From Atopobium sp. oral taxon 416 (lineage in GTDB: Bacteria > Actinomycetota > Coriobacteriia > Coriobacteriales > Atopobiaceae): 64,000 bases of DNA. The position numbers were made by a program, and so were the translations under genes. Shown piece by piece: positions 28,560 through 39,213 of this stretch. Positions within the stretch are counted from its first letter, which is position 1. Each line of letters begins with the position of its first letter. The notes below the pieces were generated by a model. The model did not search any database. It was not told the origin of the DNA and saw nothing but the letters and a program-made list of their open reading frames with translations. The stretch spans positions 2,170,001 to 2,234,000 of the forward strand of contig NZ_CP072380.1 in NCBI RefSeq assembly GCF_018128285.1, given 5' to 3'.

Positions 28560-29170
28560 GAAGGGGTAGATTTCTACCTCTGATATGTAGAACTTCCTGT
28601 CAAGAGGCATGGTAGCCCCATCCCGGATTCTGCTCCGGGATGGGACTGGCTCTATATCGTCCTTTGGAGGCCCTGCGCCTTTATGGTGTATCTGATTCGA
28701 TGCACGACTGCGACTCTGATATCCGCGCATTGGGTAGCACATTTTGATGCTTTCGGCTGGGGAGTTTTAGCGTGTCTAGGATCGCGCATGGCCTGAAGGC
28801 TGCACACAGAGGTCTCACGGATTGCCCCACGCGCCATCGAGCCAGGCACGGGCTTTCTAGGGAGGACTTTTGTGTCAGGCCGCAGTGGCATCATCCGCCC
28901 ATCCTGGTGAGCGCCCAGACGAACCCTGCAAGCTCTCGGGCGATGGCGGTGTCCACGACGTTGGCAGGCTTGAGGCGGCCCCTCAGATGGACGGAGCGGT
29001 CGTGAAGCCTGCGGCTCTCCCGGCACAGGCAGCCTGTGCGCGACATCTGCCCATGGCTGGCGCCGACACTACAGGCGCCATGTCCTCCCCGGCAGCCACG
29101 CTCCTCTCAGGCCCGCTCGAGCCTTGCGCGCCTGAACTCGAGCGATTTTATGCCTTCGAGCTATTCCCTA
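28560..29170 (-). pseudogene. IS110-family transposase C-terminal remnant
   Basis: The minus strand contains KPANVVDTAIARELAGFVW near 28910-28970. This matches the conserved end of IS110/IS116 transposases, where a vAvARELagFvWa stretch follows the catalytic Ser region. The surrounding frames are broken and the N-terminal RuvC-like half is absent. No ends were recognised. The block is bounded by the tRNA genes and by more IS debris. Confidence 0.55.
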
Positions 29171-29249
29171 AAGACGAGTGACCTGTATCATTTTTTCGGA
29201 CAGTGCGGCTTGAGGAATTATGAGGCTCCTCTTAACTGCAAGACAAGCC

Positions 29250-29400
29250 GACCGAAAAGACTACAGGTAACAAACAATCCCGCTACCAAATACAGCGATG
29301 AGTAGCGCCTGAAAACAGCTGAGTGTGCTATCTCCACCGGCAAGCCGATAGCCCACCTCGCCACCGAATTAGGGCGGCGGATTAGCATTCTAAGTGCAAC
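29250..29400 (+). pseudogene. IS3-type orfA scrap
   Basis: In one frame KYSDE, a stop, then RLKTAECAISTGKPIAHLAT matches the start of an IS3-group OrfA helix-turn-helix. Nothing else of that element follows directly; the IS30 remnant begins shortly after. Confidence 0.45.
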
Positions 29401-29479
29401 AGGATGACCCGCTGGATGCAAGCGTGGCACACTCCGGAAGGCTACGATGTTGGTTGTCTAGTCAACGTCGCAAGCTAGA

Positions 29480-30465
29480 AGGAATGTGCCACTACAAGCA
29501 TCTCAAGCCTACAGGAGAGGGACTGCATAGCCACGCTGCATGCAGAGGGAAGGTCAATTGCCTATATCGCGGCAGAGATCGGCAGGGACAGCTCCAGCGT
29601 CTGCCGCAAGCTCAAGAGGAATGGCCGGCACGGACGCTTTAGGGCATGCGCTGCCCAAAAGGAGGGCGGATGAGCGCCGCAGGAGATGCAGGGCGAAAAG
29701 GCGGCTTTCAGACCCTGCGCTTACGCAGAAGGTGCGCTTACTCATCATGGACAGACACTGGTCCCTGGAGGAGATAGACGACATCTCAGGCTCGAGGGTG
29801 GCGGCAGGTGCGTCGTTGAGCCTGCCGACTATTCTACCGTGAGGTCCATAGCCGCCACGCTCGAGCTGCCGGGATCCGGCCCGGAAGGCAAGATGCGGCA
29901 CCACCTGCGCAGGAAGGGGAAGCAGGTCTGCAGCAAGAGGCCTAAGACCAAAGGTAAGATCGAGATCTCACACAGCGTAAAGGAAAGGCCCAAGAGGCCG
30001 ATGCGAGGTCTCGTCTCGGAGAGGGGGCAGACGACACGCTCGTGGCAGCGGGGCCCATGTGCCTGCTCGTGCTTGCCGACAGGGCAGTGAGGCTGCTTGC
30101 CGCGAAGAGAGCCAGCACGTCAGCGGGAGCGTCTCTAAGGCCGAGGTCGGGCTGCTGCAGGGATGTCCCCTTGAGACGCTCACTTCCGGATAGGGGCAAG
30201 CAGTTCGCAGGGCATACAGATGTCACAAAGGCCTTGGGAGGCGTGCAGTTCTACTTCTGCGACCCCCACCATCTATGGCAGAAGCTAACAGTTAAGAACA
30301 CCAACGGGCTCCTGCGAAAGTTCTTCCCCTAAGGGCAGCGACTTCGGCAAGGTCACAAACGAGGAGGTGCAGCATGCAGTGGAGCTGATCTGTGACAGGG
30401 CGAGGAAGGTCTTGAAATATAGGACAGCCAACGAGGTCTTTAGGGAGATGGTGCACTCAGCTTGA
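29480..30465 (+). pseudogene. IS30-family transposase, multiply frameshifted
   Basis: The N-terminal helix-turn-helix is recognisable across frames: YKHLKPT, then IAAEIGRDSSSVCRKLKRNG. Middle pieces include MRHHLRRKGKQ, then KIEISHSVKERPKRP. The catalytic C-terminus shows DRGKQFAGH, QFYFCDPHH, NTNGLLRKFFP and KVTNEEVQHAVELI, matching the IS30 DDE domain and its NGLIRQFFPKG signature. At least five indels or stops interrupt it. It is not functional. Confidence 0.72.
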
Positions 30466-30479
30466 CAATCTGCCGGCTT

Positions 30480-33020
30480 AAATCCCAAAACACTAAAGCC
30501 GCTGGGTAAAAGAGCACAGAGATAGGCTATCAGCTGCTTAAGTGCAGCGAGGCTAAAGAGGAAAAGCTCAAAAGCCTTATGCCAGGCGCAACAGAGAGCT
30601 TGAGATGGAAAATGCCTTCTTAAAGAAGTCATCTGCACAATGTGTGAACCGATATGTGAGCACTAGGCCCTCCCCAGCAGCGGTACCTTCACCCCCAAGC
30701 ATCTGAGCATCACCATCGCGAAGAGGTTGTCGAGGCTGCGAAAGCTATAGGCTATCCTAACGGTCAGCTTGATCTTGTTGTTGATGGTCTCCACGCGTGC
30801 GTTGGACAGGCCGCTCTCCAAGGTGGCGACTGTGGCATCCAGATGCCTTCTGATCTTCTTTTAGAGCTCGACGAACTTAGGGGATCCTCGAGCGCTAGGC
30901 CCTGCCCCTCTACTTCTCGATGCCCTCCCTGATCTTGTTAGCAGGCAGCTTCAGGGCAAGCCTTATCCCTTCCTTCAGCAGATATGCCCTGTGGAGCTGC
31001 AGCTGTGAGATCGTGGTGAGCTGAAGCGCCGCCTTCTGCCTTCGGTCAGGCTCTCTGGGTTCTTGAAGGAGGGGATAGCTTGGGCCCTTCACGGATGCAG
31101 CGGCCTTCCTTTCGGGGCTCGCCTCCTCCCCCTTCCTGGGGCGGGCGCGCCTCCCCTTCGGTGCTGCCTTGGCCTTCTGCACAGCCGCCCTCCATGACTG
31201 GCGGCACAGCCCGTCGAGCAGCTCCGTTGCCTACTGGACGATGTGGAAGGTGTCTGTGCAGCGCAGCGCATACGGTACCCACTCCTTCATCGCATCGTCC
31301 ACCCAACGCACCCCGTCCGCACTCACAAGGTCGATGGATGAGCTTCCCTTAACGGCGATCTGCTTGAAGAAGGCGTCGAAGACCTTGCGTCCATGGCCGT
31401 CATGTAGCTGTGGCCCTTCTTGTAGCTTGTCTCGTCCACACCTATCCACCTGAGGTCTGCCGTCTTTGGCGGCTGCCCCTGTTCGAGCCTTGCCAGCACG
31501 CGCGAGCATATCGCGCCCACCCACCTCCACAAGATGCGCAGAAGCTTTTGACAGGCAAGCTTGCTCATCGACAGCTCAAGCCAGCAGCAGCTGTCCTCAA
31601 AGGCACGGGGGAGCCAGCTACCATGGTCTGCCCAGGGGATCTGACGCACCGCGCAGTACCGCATTTTGGGCACCTCATCCTGAATGTATCCGCCTGGATA
31701 TACACCTTCGTGCCGACGACATTGGGGCATCTCCAGAGCCTGGTTCCCCTGCCTGCATCGTAGCAGGGGGGCCTTCTGCCCGCACTTGCCGCATCTGCAG
31801 GAGTGGGGCCTGTAGGGCCTTGGCGTCGATCACGATCGCCTGTGCGTCCTCGTCGAAGGACACATCCTCGACGCTGATCATAATCTTGACTAAGTTTGAG
31901 ATGCGCACGGTGCACTCCTTCTGCCGGGTCTTTACTTCGCAACTAAAAACCTACAGGAGAATGTGCCATGCCATCTGCGCATTCGCATATTCTTCATTCA
32001 CACATCGTGTCGAAGAGCCTCTTAAAGGCAGCTGTTAAGCCTTCTTTACAAAGGATCTTAAGTGCAATAGATTGTTACAAGCAGAAGCTTAAGGAGAAGG
32101 AAAACTTCCCGATCAAGATACAGGCTTTACTCCTTAAGGCATTACACTCAAGCTTTTATTCATGGGTGTTCTTTAGGAGCACCAGAAAACGGGTGCAGTG
32201 AGCTTACAGAGGCTATCGGGCGGGTGTGGGTGGACTCTGACAGAGGTTTTGGGGCTAGGTTCACACCCACTGCTATCTAGCTGATGAGTTTTCCAACACT
32301 ACCCTCTACAGGGTAGGAAAATGCATGCGCGAGCTTAAGAATAAAGGGCTCACTCCCTTTACAGATCAGAAGAGAACCACTGTCCCTGACAGATATGCCA
32401 AACCAAAGCCTGATCTTATACATTGTGACCTCATAAAGCCCTGACTCCACCTATAAGCTTGTTGGAGATATTACCTATCTCTTCACAGAAAAGGGCTGGT
32501 TCTATCTTTCTTGCTGTGTGAGACTTAAACACCTACATGGTGGTAGGCTTGATCGCTGTTGGATAGAACGGGAGCCGATAGTGTGCTAGATACACTGCAA
32601 GTGGCTAGGTGTCGAGGATATGTGGCAGAAAATGCAGCCTTTCATTCAGACAAAGGTGTCCAATACACCTCTTAGGTTTGTCTGCTCTGTGGGCTTAAGA
32701 TAAACGATGTGAGGCTCTCCTGCAGCCGCTGGGGTAACTACCACGATAGTGCCGTAGAGAGGTCTTTCTTTCCACTCTTAAAGGCGAGATGTACTAGCGA
32801 GAAGGCTTTGCAACAAGAAAGGATGCCATACATGCGCTAGCTGAATTCATTGAGGGCTACTACAACAGAAAACGTCCCCACTCAACGATCAACAACAAAA
32901 TTCCAGCGAAGGTAGTAGATGCTTTCTTTGAAAGAACGAAACCTATATCAGAAGAGGACCAGATATCACCATCCAATGCAGCTTAAAGATCTCAAGTTTT
33001 TGTGTCCGAAATATTGACAC
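30480..33020 (+). mobile_element. Second IS3-type element, split by an ISL3 insertion
   Basis: The end of an OrfA (LEMENAFLKKSSAQCV) is visible at about 30600-30650. The matching OrfB resumes at about 32000 after the ISL3 remnant: PIKIQALLLKALHSSFYSWV; TYKLVGDITYLFTEKGWFYL (first catalytic Asp); GNYHDSAVERSFF (catalytic Glu region); and GYYNRKRPHSTINNKIPAKV. The right end near 32999-33020 reads TGTCCGAAATATTGACACAGG. Many stops are present. It differs from copies A-C, so it is a separate IS3 lineage. Confidence 0.68.
30663..31950 (-). pseudogene. ISL3-family transposase (copy 3), frameshifted
   Basis: Read on the minus strand, the pieces run in order. First comes the N-terminal ISNLVKIMISVEDVSFDEDA, then GTKVYIQADTFRMRCPKCG for the zinc finger. 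RWIGVDETSYKKGHSY follows with the first catalytic Asp, then DLVSADGVRWVDDAMKEW for the second acidic region. Near 30700-30850 come RRHLDATVATLESG and the closing INNKIKLTVRIAYSFRS. Frame changes separate each block. It sits inside the second IS3-type element, an example of nesting. Confidence 0.72.
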
Positions 33021-33067
33021 AGGTCATCCCTCGCTCTCGATCGCACGGACGAGGAGGGCGGTGCCTG

Positions 33068-33624
33068 ATGGCAGACGACTACGGCGACGACTCCGGGCAG
33101 AAGATCCTGGACGACCTCACGCGCTTCGCGGAGCGCATGGGTGCCGCCGCCATGATCCGGCGCGCCGATGGCCTTCATGCCGCCCTTGAGCACGCGAAGG
33201 CGACAACCCACCAAGAGAAAACAAAAGACGGCGCGGAGCCCGTTGAGTACGCCAAGCTCGACATGCACGAGTTCCGCGCGCTCGACGACTACGACGGCAT
33301 CAAGAAGATCATCGAGGCGAACCATGCGGTGCCCACGGCGTGGACACCGCATGGTTCGCCGACGAGCAGCTAGGCAAGGAGTACCTGCTCTTCCACGTCT
33401 CGGACGCCCAGGAGGTCTGGCAGGGGCTCGACGAGCTCTCACGCGAGACCGAGGCCGCCAAGGCGAAGGCCCTGGAGAGGCTCGGGCGCGAAGCCGAGAA
33501 GGTCCGCGACGAGCGGCCCCTGGAAGAGCGCGCCAAGGAGGCGTGCAAGGCATCCGAGGCATTGGAGAACGATCGCGGGCACGCGCGCGTGCGCGAGAGG
33601 CCGGCTCCCGACCGGGAGAAGTGA
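33068..33624 (+). pseudogene. Conjugative-element PcfB-like (DUF3801-type) gene, frameshifted
   Basis: An ATG at 33068 begins a frame of about 100 codons (FAERMGAAAMIRRADG, EYAKLDMHEFRALDDYDGIK). Its sense shifts at about 33330-33345, where the bases form a short GC-rich palindrome. The second frame continues TAWFADEQLGKEYLLFHVSD and a charged tail ending DREK. In conjugative elements of this kind a small PcfB/DUF3801-like protein is encoded just before the VirD4-type coupling protein, and a coupling-protein fragment follows here at 35035. The family call is tentative. IS3 copy B cuts in at 33622. Confidence 0.5.
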
Positions 33625-35030
33625 GCTGTAATCTTTTGGTGGACAGTGGGATTCAGGGACTGGCAACAGATATGCTCTGTTTAGATGCCCACCTACCAAC
33701 ACCAGCAGATTGAAGCGATGAGATGTCGCTAAGCGCAAGCGAGATAGAGAAGGCAAAGTCCCGCACGAAGCCGGAAACACCCAAACACTACACTGAAGAA
33801 GTATTGCCTTAAGGCTATCGAGTACTACAGGAAGGCACGTAAGGCCAACCCGAAGAAGAGCATCAGAGAATGCGCCGCGAAGCTTGAGGCCAACGACAAG
33901 ACCTTAAACGACTGGATCATCAAGCACTCAAAGACCAAAAGGGTGACCCAGGAAAGGACTGACGAGCACAAGCAGCTCGACGCAGTGAACAGGCGTATAC
34001 ACGAGCTCGAAAGCGAGAATGAGTTCCTAAAAAAGAGGCAGCCTTCTTCGCCGGAAGCCTCTGTTGAAGGACAGGTTTTAGCTCATGCTGGAGAAGAGGG
34101 CAACCTACAGCGTCTCGATGATGGCGCGCGTACTGGAGGTGAGCAGGGCTCACTTCTACAGATGGCTCAAGGCCAAAGGCGGTAAGGACCCGTGGGGTCC
34201 CCTCAAGCAGGCCATCTGCGCGATATGGGAGGAAAGCGACAGGCGCTTTAGCTCCTGCTAGGTCTGATCCAAGCTCACAGGAGATCCGAAGTTACGCAAA
34301 ATTTACAGGCACGACCCGCTACCGCGTGCGCAGGTGCATGGCTAAGCTGGAGATAGGCGGCATCTGATCCAATGCCTCCAAGAGAACGATACTGCCCGCA
34401 CCTGATACCCCCGAGCGCCCCGACCTCACCCGGCGCGGCTTCTCGTGTCTTGTGCCGACAGCCAAGCTCGTGGGAGACACAACCTATCGCAGGACCACGG
34501 CAGGCTTTATATATCTCGCCGTCGCACACGATCTGTGCACACACATGGTGGTGGGCTGAAGCATACAGGACAACATGAGGGCAGGGCTTGTCGTCTTTGC
34601 CCTGAAGATGGCATATTCGCGCGGATACGTGGCCGGAGGGGCCATATTCTAAGCAGCCCAGGCAGCCAGTACATAAGCTCAAAGCTAGCCGCCTGCTCAG
34701 CCGCGCACGACGTGAGGCTCTCCGTGGGGAGAACCGGAAGCTGCCACGACAATACGGTCGCCGAATCGCTTTTCGCCACGCTCAAGAACGAGTGGTACTA
34801 CCATAAGCGCCTCTTAGACGCATCCACGACCAAGCACAAGGCACACGAGTTTAATCGAGTCGTACTACAACCGCTTCCGCCCGCATAAGTCCATAGGAGA
34901 TCGCGTACCGGCAGAGGTGATGCAGGAGTTCTTCGAGCGCCTCGAGAGAGGCCTTGCGTCCCGATCCAAAGGCGATGCAGACCGCATAAAAAATCTGAGA
35001 TTCCTCTGTCCATTATATTGACAGGGCTCA
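33622..35030 (+). mobile_element. IS3-family element, copy B (inactivated), with 3-bp target duplication
   Basis: The ends are the same as copy A (TGAGCTGTAATC and GACAGGGCTCA), about 1409 bp. It is flanked by direct AAG repeats at 33619-33621 and 35031-35033, as expected for IS3. The 3' half (about 34440-35000) matches copy A and carries the same one-base insertion at the OrfB C-terminus. OrfA and the first half of OrfB have their own substitutions and stops (for example near 34258). The insertion separates the pcfB-like gene from the coupling-protein fragment. Confidence 0.83.
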
Positions 35031-35034
35031 AAGC

Positions 35035-36904
35035 GCGCGCTTCAGGTGGGTCAGGGTGGCAGAGCCCGTCGCCGTGGAGGACGACTTCTGCCTTCTGCAC
35101 TACAAGATGTTCAAGGACGCGGCGGGGCGCACCGCCAAGTCCATCCTGGTCTCCTGCAACACGCGCATGGAGCCCTTCGCGATACCCCAGGTGCGCGAGC
35201 TCGTCTCCTACGACGAGATGGAGCTCGACAAGCTCGGCGACGCGGACTGCCGCCGCGCCATCTTCGCCATCGTGAGCGACACGAGCGGGCTCTGCTCGTT
35301 CCTCCTCGCGATCATGATGTGGCAGGCGGTGAACGTCCTCTGCCGCCGGGCGCTCTCACGCTACGGCGGGGCGCTTCCCACCCACGTGAGCTTCCTGCTC
35401 GACGAGTTCGCAAACATCGGGCGGCTCCCGGACATCGAGAGGACCATCGCTGTCGTCAGGAGCCGCAACGTGTCGGTGACCGTCTACCTGCAGTCGATGT
35501 CACAGCTCAAGAGCCGCTACAAGGACGACGCCGCGACCATCGTGGACTGCTGCGACACCACGGTCTTTTTGGGCGGCAAGTCCACCGACACCGTGCGCGA
35601 GATATCGGAGGCCGTGGGTAAGGAGACGGCAGGGTTACTGGGTTCAAGAGAGACGGCGCGCGGCATCGAGGAGTTCGATCGGGCTGCGCTCGTAGGGTGC
35701 GAGCCCGCACCCGAGGTCTACCCCGTGCGCATTCCCGTGACCAACTTGCGAGGAGAAGAAGACTGTATCCTCGTGCTTGAGATAGGTCCCTCATCGGGCC
35801 ATGTCATCTCCAGGCGCAGCGACAGGGCGGTCTTCCTGCGCCAGAAGGACAGCAGCGTCGAGCTCGAGCGCGATCCGGTGCTGGCGCTCGAGTACGACAA
35901 GAACCAACGCCGCTACGAGGACGAGGTGCAGGAGCGCTCCTCGATGGGGGACGTGGACCCCGAGGTGATGTCTCGCTACAAGACCGAGCTTGGCACGGAG
36001 GCGAGCGACGAGCTGGTCCTTCGGAGCTGCGGCTTCCTCCAGGATGGTCACCTCACCAACGCGGGGGTACTCCTCTTCTCGGAGAACCCCGCCAGGTTCA
36101 TGCCATGGGCTCGGGTGCGCGTCATCCGCCTCGACGGCAGCAAGATGGAGACGGGTCGCAGGCTCAACATCGTAAAGGATCGGACCTTCGACGGGCCGCT
36201 CCCCAAGACGATCGAGGGTGCGAAGGAGTTCATCTCGAGCCAGCTGAGGGAGTTCCAGTACCTCGGGGCCGACGACAGGTTCAAGGTCATACCGGAGTAC
36301 CCGGAGTTCGCCTGGTTTGAGGGGCTCGTGAACGCGGTCACGCACCGCGACTACGCGATGAGTGGCGACCATATCCGCGTGATGATGTACGACGACCACC
36401 TCGAGATAACGAGCCCGGGCAAGCTCCCCAACATCGTGACGCTCGAGAACATGAAGTATACCCGCCGGTCGCGCAATCCCACGATCGCGCGCACCCTGGT
36501 GGAGTTCGGCTGGGTCAGGGAGCTCAACGAGGGCGTGCAGCGCATTTACGATGAGATGGCGAGCTTCTTCCTGAGGGAGCCCACCTTCTCGGAGCCAAAC
36601 GGCGCCTCGGTGCGGCTTACGCTCGAGAACAGTGCGACTTCGCGCGTCCTGCGCCGGGGCGATTCGATTGCGAGTGACCTCGGCGAGGACGTGGTCGGCG
36701 CCCTGGGCGAGTACGAGCGTGCCGCCCTCCAGTACGTGTACGGGAGGGGAAGGGTGACGGTCAAGGAGCTGGTCGGCCATCTGGGTCGTAGCGCCAAGGG
36801 TGGCACGCGCGGCGCTGAAGTCGCTCTCGAAGAAGGGTATCCTCGGCTGGCACGGCACGAGTCCGACGGACCCATCCCAGTACTATGACCTCTACAGGGC
36901 ATAG
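35035..36904 (+). pseudogene. Chimera: VirD4/TraG coupling-protein fragment fused to AlbA_2/ATP-binding regulator
   Basis: One open frame from about 35056 to 36888 joins two unrelated proteins. The first ~190 residues are the C-terminal half of a type IV coupling protein (AAGRTAKSILVSC, VSFLLDEFANIGRLPD, SQLKSRYKDDA, FLGGKSTDTVREISEAVGKE). Its Walker A half is missing. The frame then enters a Schlafen AlbA_2 domain lacking its start (RAVFLRQKDSSVEL) and an ATP-binding half (GLVNAVTHRDYAMSGDH, VEFGWVRELNEGVQRIY). A one-base insertion near 36798 breaks the end; without it the protein would end WHGTSPTDPSQYYDLYRA at 36904. Conjugation function is lost. Confidence 0.75.
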
Positions 36905-37242
36905 TAGGGCAGAGCTCGGTCATAGCTTCCGGGCGTTTCGCAGGTAAGGGCAGGCGCAGGGCTATTACCAGAAGGGCATAGTGGGTTAGAGTAAAAACGG
37001 CCCGCCCGAGGGGCCCGCAGGTCCGGTAGCCCACGGAGGTCGAACCTCGGGTTCGAGCAGGTTCAAGTAGGTTCGAGCAGAAGCCTGGTTGCATGAACTT
37101 GAGCGCTATGCGCGCGACGGCCTTCAGCAACTGCAGCAGTGCTCTAAGCGCTCTCATGGTCGGCTTCCCTCCACTTGGCTTCGGCGAGCATGGCCTCAAG
37201 CTGCCCAACGGTGAACGTGGGGCCCTCCAGCTCGGCGACTGG

Positions 37243-37372
37243 CTATGCAGCCTGCGGTCCCCAGAGCGCCGTCGAGCTCATGTCAATGCCGAAGCTCTCG
37301 TCCGCCTTGCCCACGGCGGCGTGCTTGGCCTCCGAATCAAAGCCTGCGTATATGTCGAGCGTCAGTATTACC
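37243..37372 (-). pseudogene. Tyrosine integrase C-terminal tail
   Basis: On the minus strand the frame reads TLDIYAGFDSEAKHAAVGKA, then DESFGIDMSS and a stop at 37243-37245. This is the extreme C-terminus of a phage/ICE-type tyrosine recombinase, with the catalytic Tyr region in T-x-D-x-Y. The rest of the gene is missing, because the flippase fragment begins here on the other strand. The stretch from 36905 to 37243 holds a GC-rich hairpin near 36990-37015 and no gene I can support. Confidence 0.55.
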
Positions 37373-37749
37373 TCAGGGTTTTTGCGCTTATTGTGGTAGT
37401 GGTTGTTGCAATGATTGTGGTGCTCTCGTTTGTAGGAGCGCTCCTTCTCCGGTTTGTCTATGGTACGAGCATCGAGGAATACACCTACCTCTTCCCTTTG
37501 GTGATGGTGAGCACAGGTGAGATTGCCCTTGTCTGGTTCCTTACCGATTCTCTGGTCATTGCCCGTTGCATGCGTGGGGTTCTTATAATGAACGCTGGTG
37601 CCTTTGTTGTCTGTCTGGTATCGATGGTGCCGCTTGAGACAAGCTTTGGCATGAACGGCATCAATAGTACCGTTATCATATCGGTGCTTGTGGGGATTGG
37701 GCTGGGTGTATGCTTCCTTCGGGCGTCTATCGATGCATCGCTGGAGTAA
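37352..37749 (+). pseudogene. Polysaccharide flippase-like C-terminal fragment
   Basis: About 130 codons encode four hydrophobic segments (FALIVVVVVAMIVVLSF, LFPLVMVSTGEIALVWF, IMNAGAFVVCLVSMV, STVIISVLVGIGLGVCF), with a short polar end. The pattern resembles the last helices of Wzx/MATE-type membrane flippases. There is no start codon with a ribosome site, and the upstream part of the frame is unrelated. It is the severed end of a membrane protein gene. The family call is weak. Confidence 0.4.
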
Positions 37750-37846
37750 ACGTCAGCCCGGCGATAGGACCTTTAGCCACGGTAAGAAGAACAATGGAGG
37801 ACACTTTACCCAAGGTTGCCATCGGAAATTTATAGGTAGCCTAAAA

Positions 37847-38476
37847 TTATTTCAATTTATGTATTCCCTGAGAAGCACGACATGTACGTATGGCGTCACG
37901 AAGGGACTTTTGCAAGTGTTGCCCATCCGAATATCCTGTAGGTAGCAGGTTGACGAGGGCGAGTCCGAAATTCACCGCTGCTGTCTCCCCACAGATAAGT
38001 CGGATGACAGCCATTAGAAGCTCGCTGTGTACTAGAGCGTAGATGTCCGCTAGACTTTCCATTACTAAGATGGCAATACAAAGTAGCATGACATTCGCGC
38101 TAGGACCCGCGAAGTAAAAGAAGACACGCTCCCATCCCCCACGTCGCAGGGGTGGTGTTCTTACTGAGATGGGATGGCCGATACGGTCGAGCGAAACGAT
38201 CAGTTCAATGTGTTCTGCTCCTGCGAGCTTAGCTGCAGCAGCATGAAAGAGTTCATGTATGATGACACTAAGTAGCACCAGGGGAATGCACAAGACCCCT
38301 GCGACGACAGGCCCCAACTTCCGCGCGGTTGCGACGAAGCCATATGCAAGCTCTGTCCACGGAGTTGTGGGTACGAGCACAAAAAAAAGAACCCAGCCTA
38401 CGATAGAGGCCAAAAGTGCGGACATTCCCGCAATGCGGGGGATATGAAGGTTAACCTGTCTCTCCCCAGACCCCAC
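37847..38476 (-). CDS. M50-type (site-2-protease-like) intramembrane metalloprotease of the peptide operon
   Basis: This 209-residue integral membrane protein has hydrophobic segments near residues 19-37, 57-73, 120-140 and 150-178. The zinc motif HELFH is at 74-78, and the second metal motif NLLPTGYSDG is at 176-185. Together they define peptidase family M50 (HExxH plus NxxPxxxxDG). These enzymes cut substrates within or near the membrane. The GTG start has a GGAGGG site, 5 bases away. It is the last gene of the YcaO operon, 17 bases after the permease. Leader removal from the peptide, or processing of a membrane regulator, are the likely roles (inference). Confidence 0.85.
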   Translation of the reverse strand: MGSGERQVNLHIPRIAGMSALLASIVGWVLFFVLVPTTPWTELAYGFVATARKLGPVVAGVLCIPLVLLSVIIHELFHAAAAKLAGAEHIELIVSLDRIGHPISVRTPPLRRGGWERVFFYFAGPSANVMLLCIAILVMESLADIYALVHSELLMAVIRLICGETAAVNFGLALVNLLPTGYSDGQHLQKSLRDAIRTCRASQGIHKLK

Positions 38477-38493
38477 GGAGTCCCTCCTTGTGT

Positions 38494-39213
38494 CTAATCG
38501 GTTAGTCGCCGCATACGGAAGAGCACGAGGAACAGCACGACGAGTGCCATCGCGTTGACGGCGACCACCATGGCCTCCCGGGAGGTCATGGTGGTGCTGG
38601 CGAGGTCGGAGAACTGCTCATACGCTGGCTGGGTGTAGGTCCAGCGTGCAAAGGCTTCAAGCCTGTCGTTCAGCGATGACAGCATGGGGAGCATACCCAG
38701 CGCCATCGAAACGGGAGCTGAGATGGGCGCCGCATTGACCTGCCGCTTGGCCACGAGCGCTATGGCAAGGCCAATGAGCAGGGAGCACGCCACACACGCC
38801 GCATTCGTCATGAGGAATCTCTCCACCATGCCCGCATTGAGTCCGTCGATGCAGGGGAGGAAGAGCAGCGACGAGAGGATTGACGCCACGCCGATGGTGC
38901 CGGCAACACCACACAGGTAGGAAAGCGGCCCCACGCCGGACATCGTGAGCATGCGCAGCGTGCCTGCCTCCTTCTCCTCTGCGACAACGCTTGAGGTGTA
39001 GATGATGGGCACGATCAGTACATGCATCGTCATGAACATGGGCAGGGCACTTGCAAGCTGGGTCTCGGTCATGGCGTTCTTGAAGATAAGGGCAACCAGC
39101 GGGAACATGAGAAACATCATGAGCGCTGATTTGTTGCGTAGCGAGTCGACCACCTGCTTGTAAAAGACGGCGTCCACTCCATTTGGGCCACTGCCCGGCC
39201 GTGTTCCGCTCAT
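38494..39213 (-). CDS. ABC-2 type permease of the peptide operon
   Basis: This 239-residue protein has about six membrane segments: ALMMFLMFPLVALIF, ALPMFMTMHVLIVPIIY, LCGVAGTIGVASILSSLLF, AACVACSLLIGLAIALVA, MALGMLPML and VVAVNAMALVVLFLVLF. EEKEAGTLRMLTMSG is the conserved ABC-2 stretch between helices 2 and 3. The ATG at 39213 overlaps the ATPase stop (ATGA), so translation is coupled; an in-frame ATG 96 bases upstream would lie inside the ATPase gene. With the ATPase it should export the mature peptide or confer self-immunity. Which of the two cannot be told from the sequence. Confidence 0.88.
   Translation of the reverse strand: MSGTRPGSGPNGVDAVFYKQVVDSLRNKSALMMFLMFPLVALIFKNAMTETQLASALPMFMTMHVLIVPIIYTSSVVAEEKEAGTLRMLTMSGVGPLSYLCGVAGTIGVASILSSLLFLPCIDGLNAGMVERFLMTNAACVACSLLIGLAIALVAKRQVNAAPISAPVSMALGMLPMLSSLNDRLEAFARWTYTQPAYEQFSDLASTTMTSREAMVVAVNAMALVVLFLVLFRMRRLTD

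Noticed and set aside
33320-33350. GC-rich palindrome in the pcfB-like gene as a terminator or attachment site
   Set aside because: It has no T tract or tRNA similarity and coincides with the frameshift; a small duplication in a dead gene is the simpler view.
35791-36858. A 355-codon open frame on the minus strand
   Set aside because: It is the antisense of the AlbA/ATP-binding part of the chimera; the GC-rich third position opens the opposite strand. The translated sequence has no domain signature.
37352-37749. An intact membrane protein of 218 residues
   Set aside because: The first 85 residues of the frame are unrelated antisense of an integrase tail; only the C-terminal helices look real, so it is a fragment.
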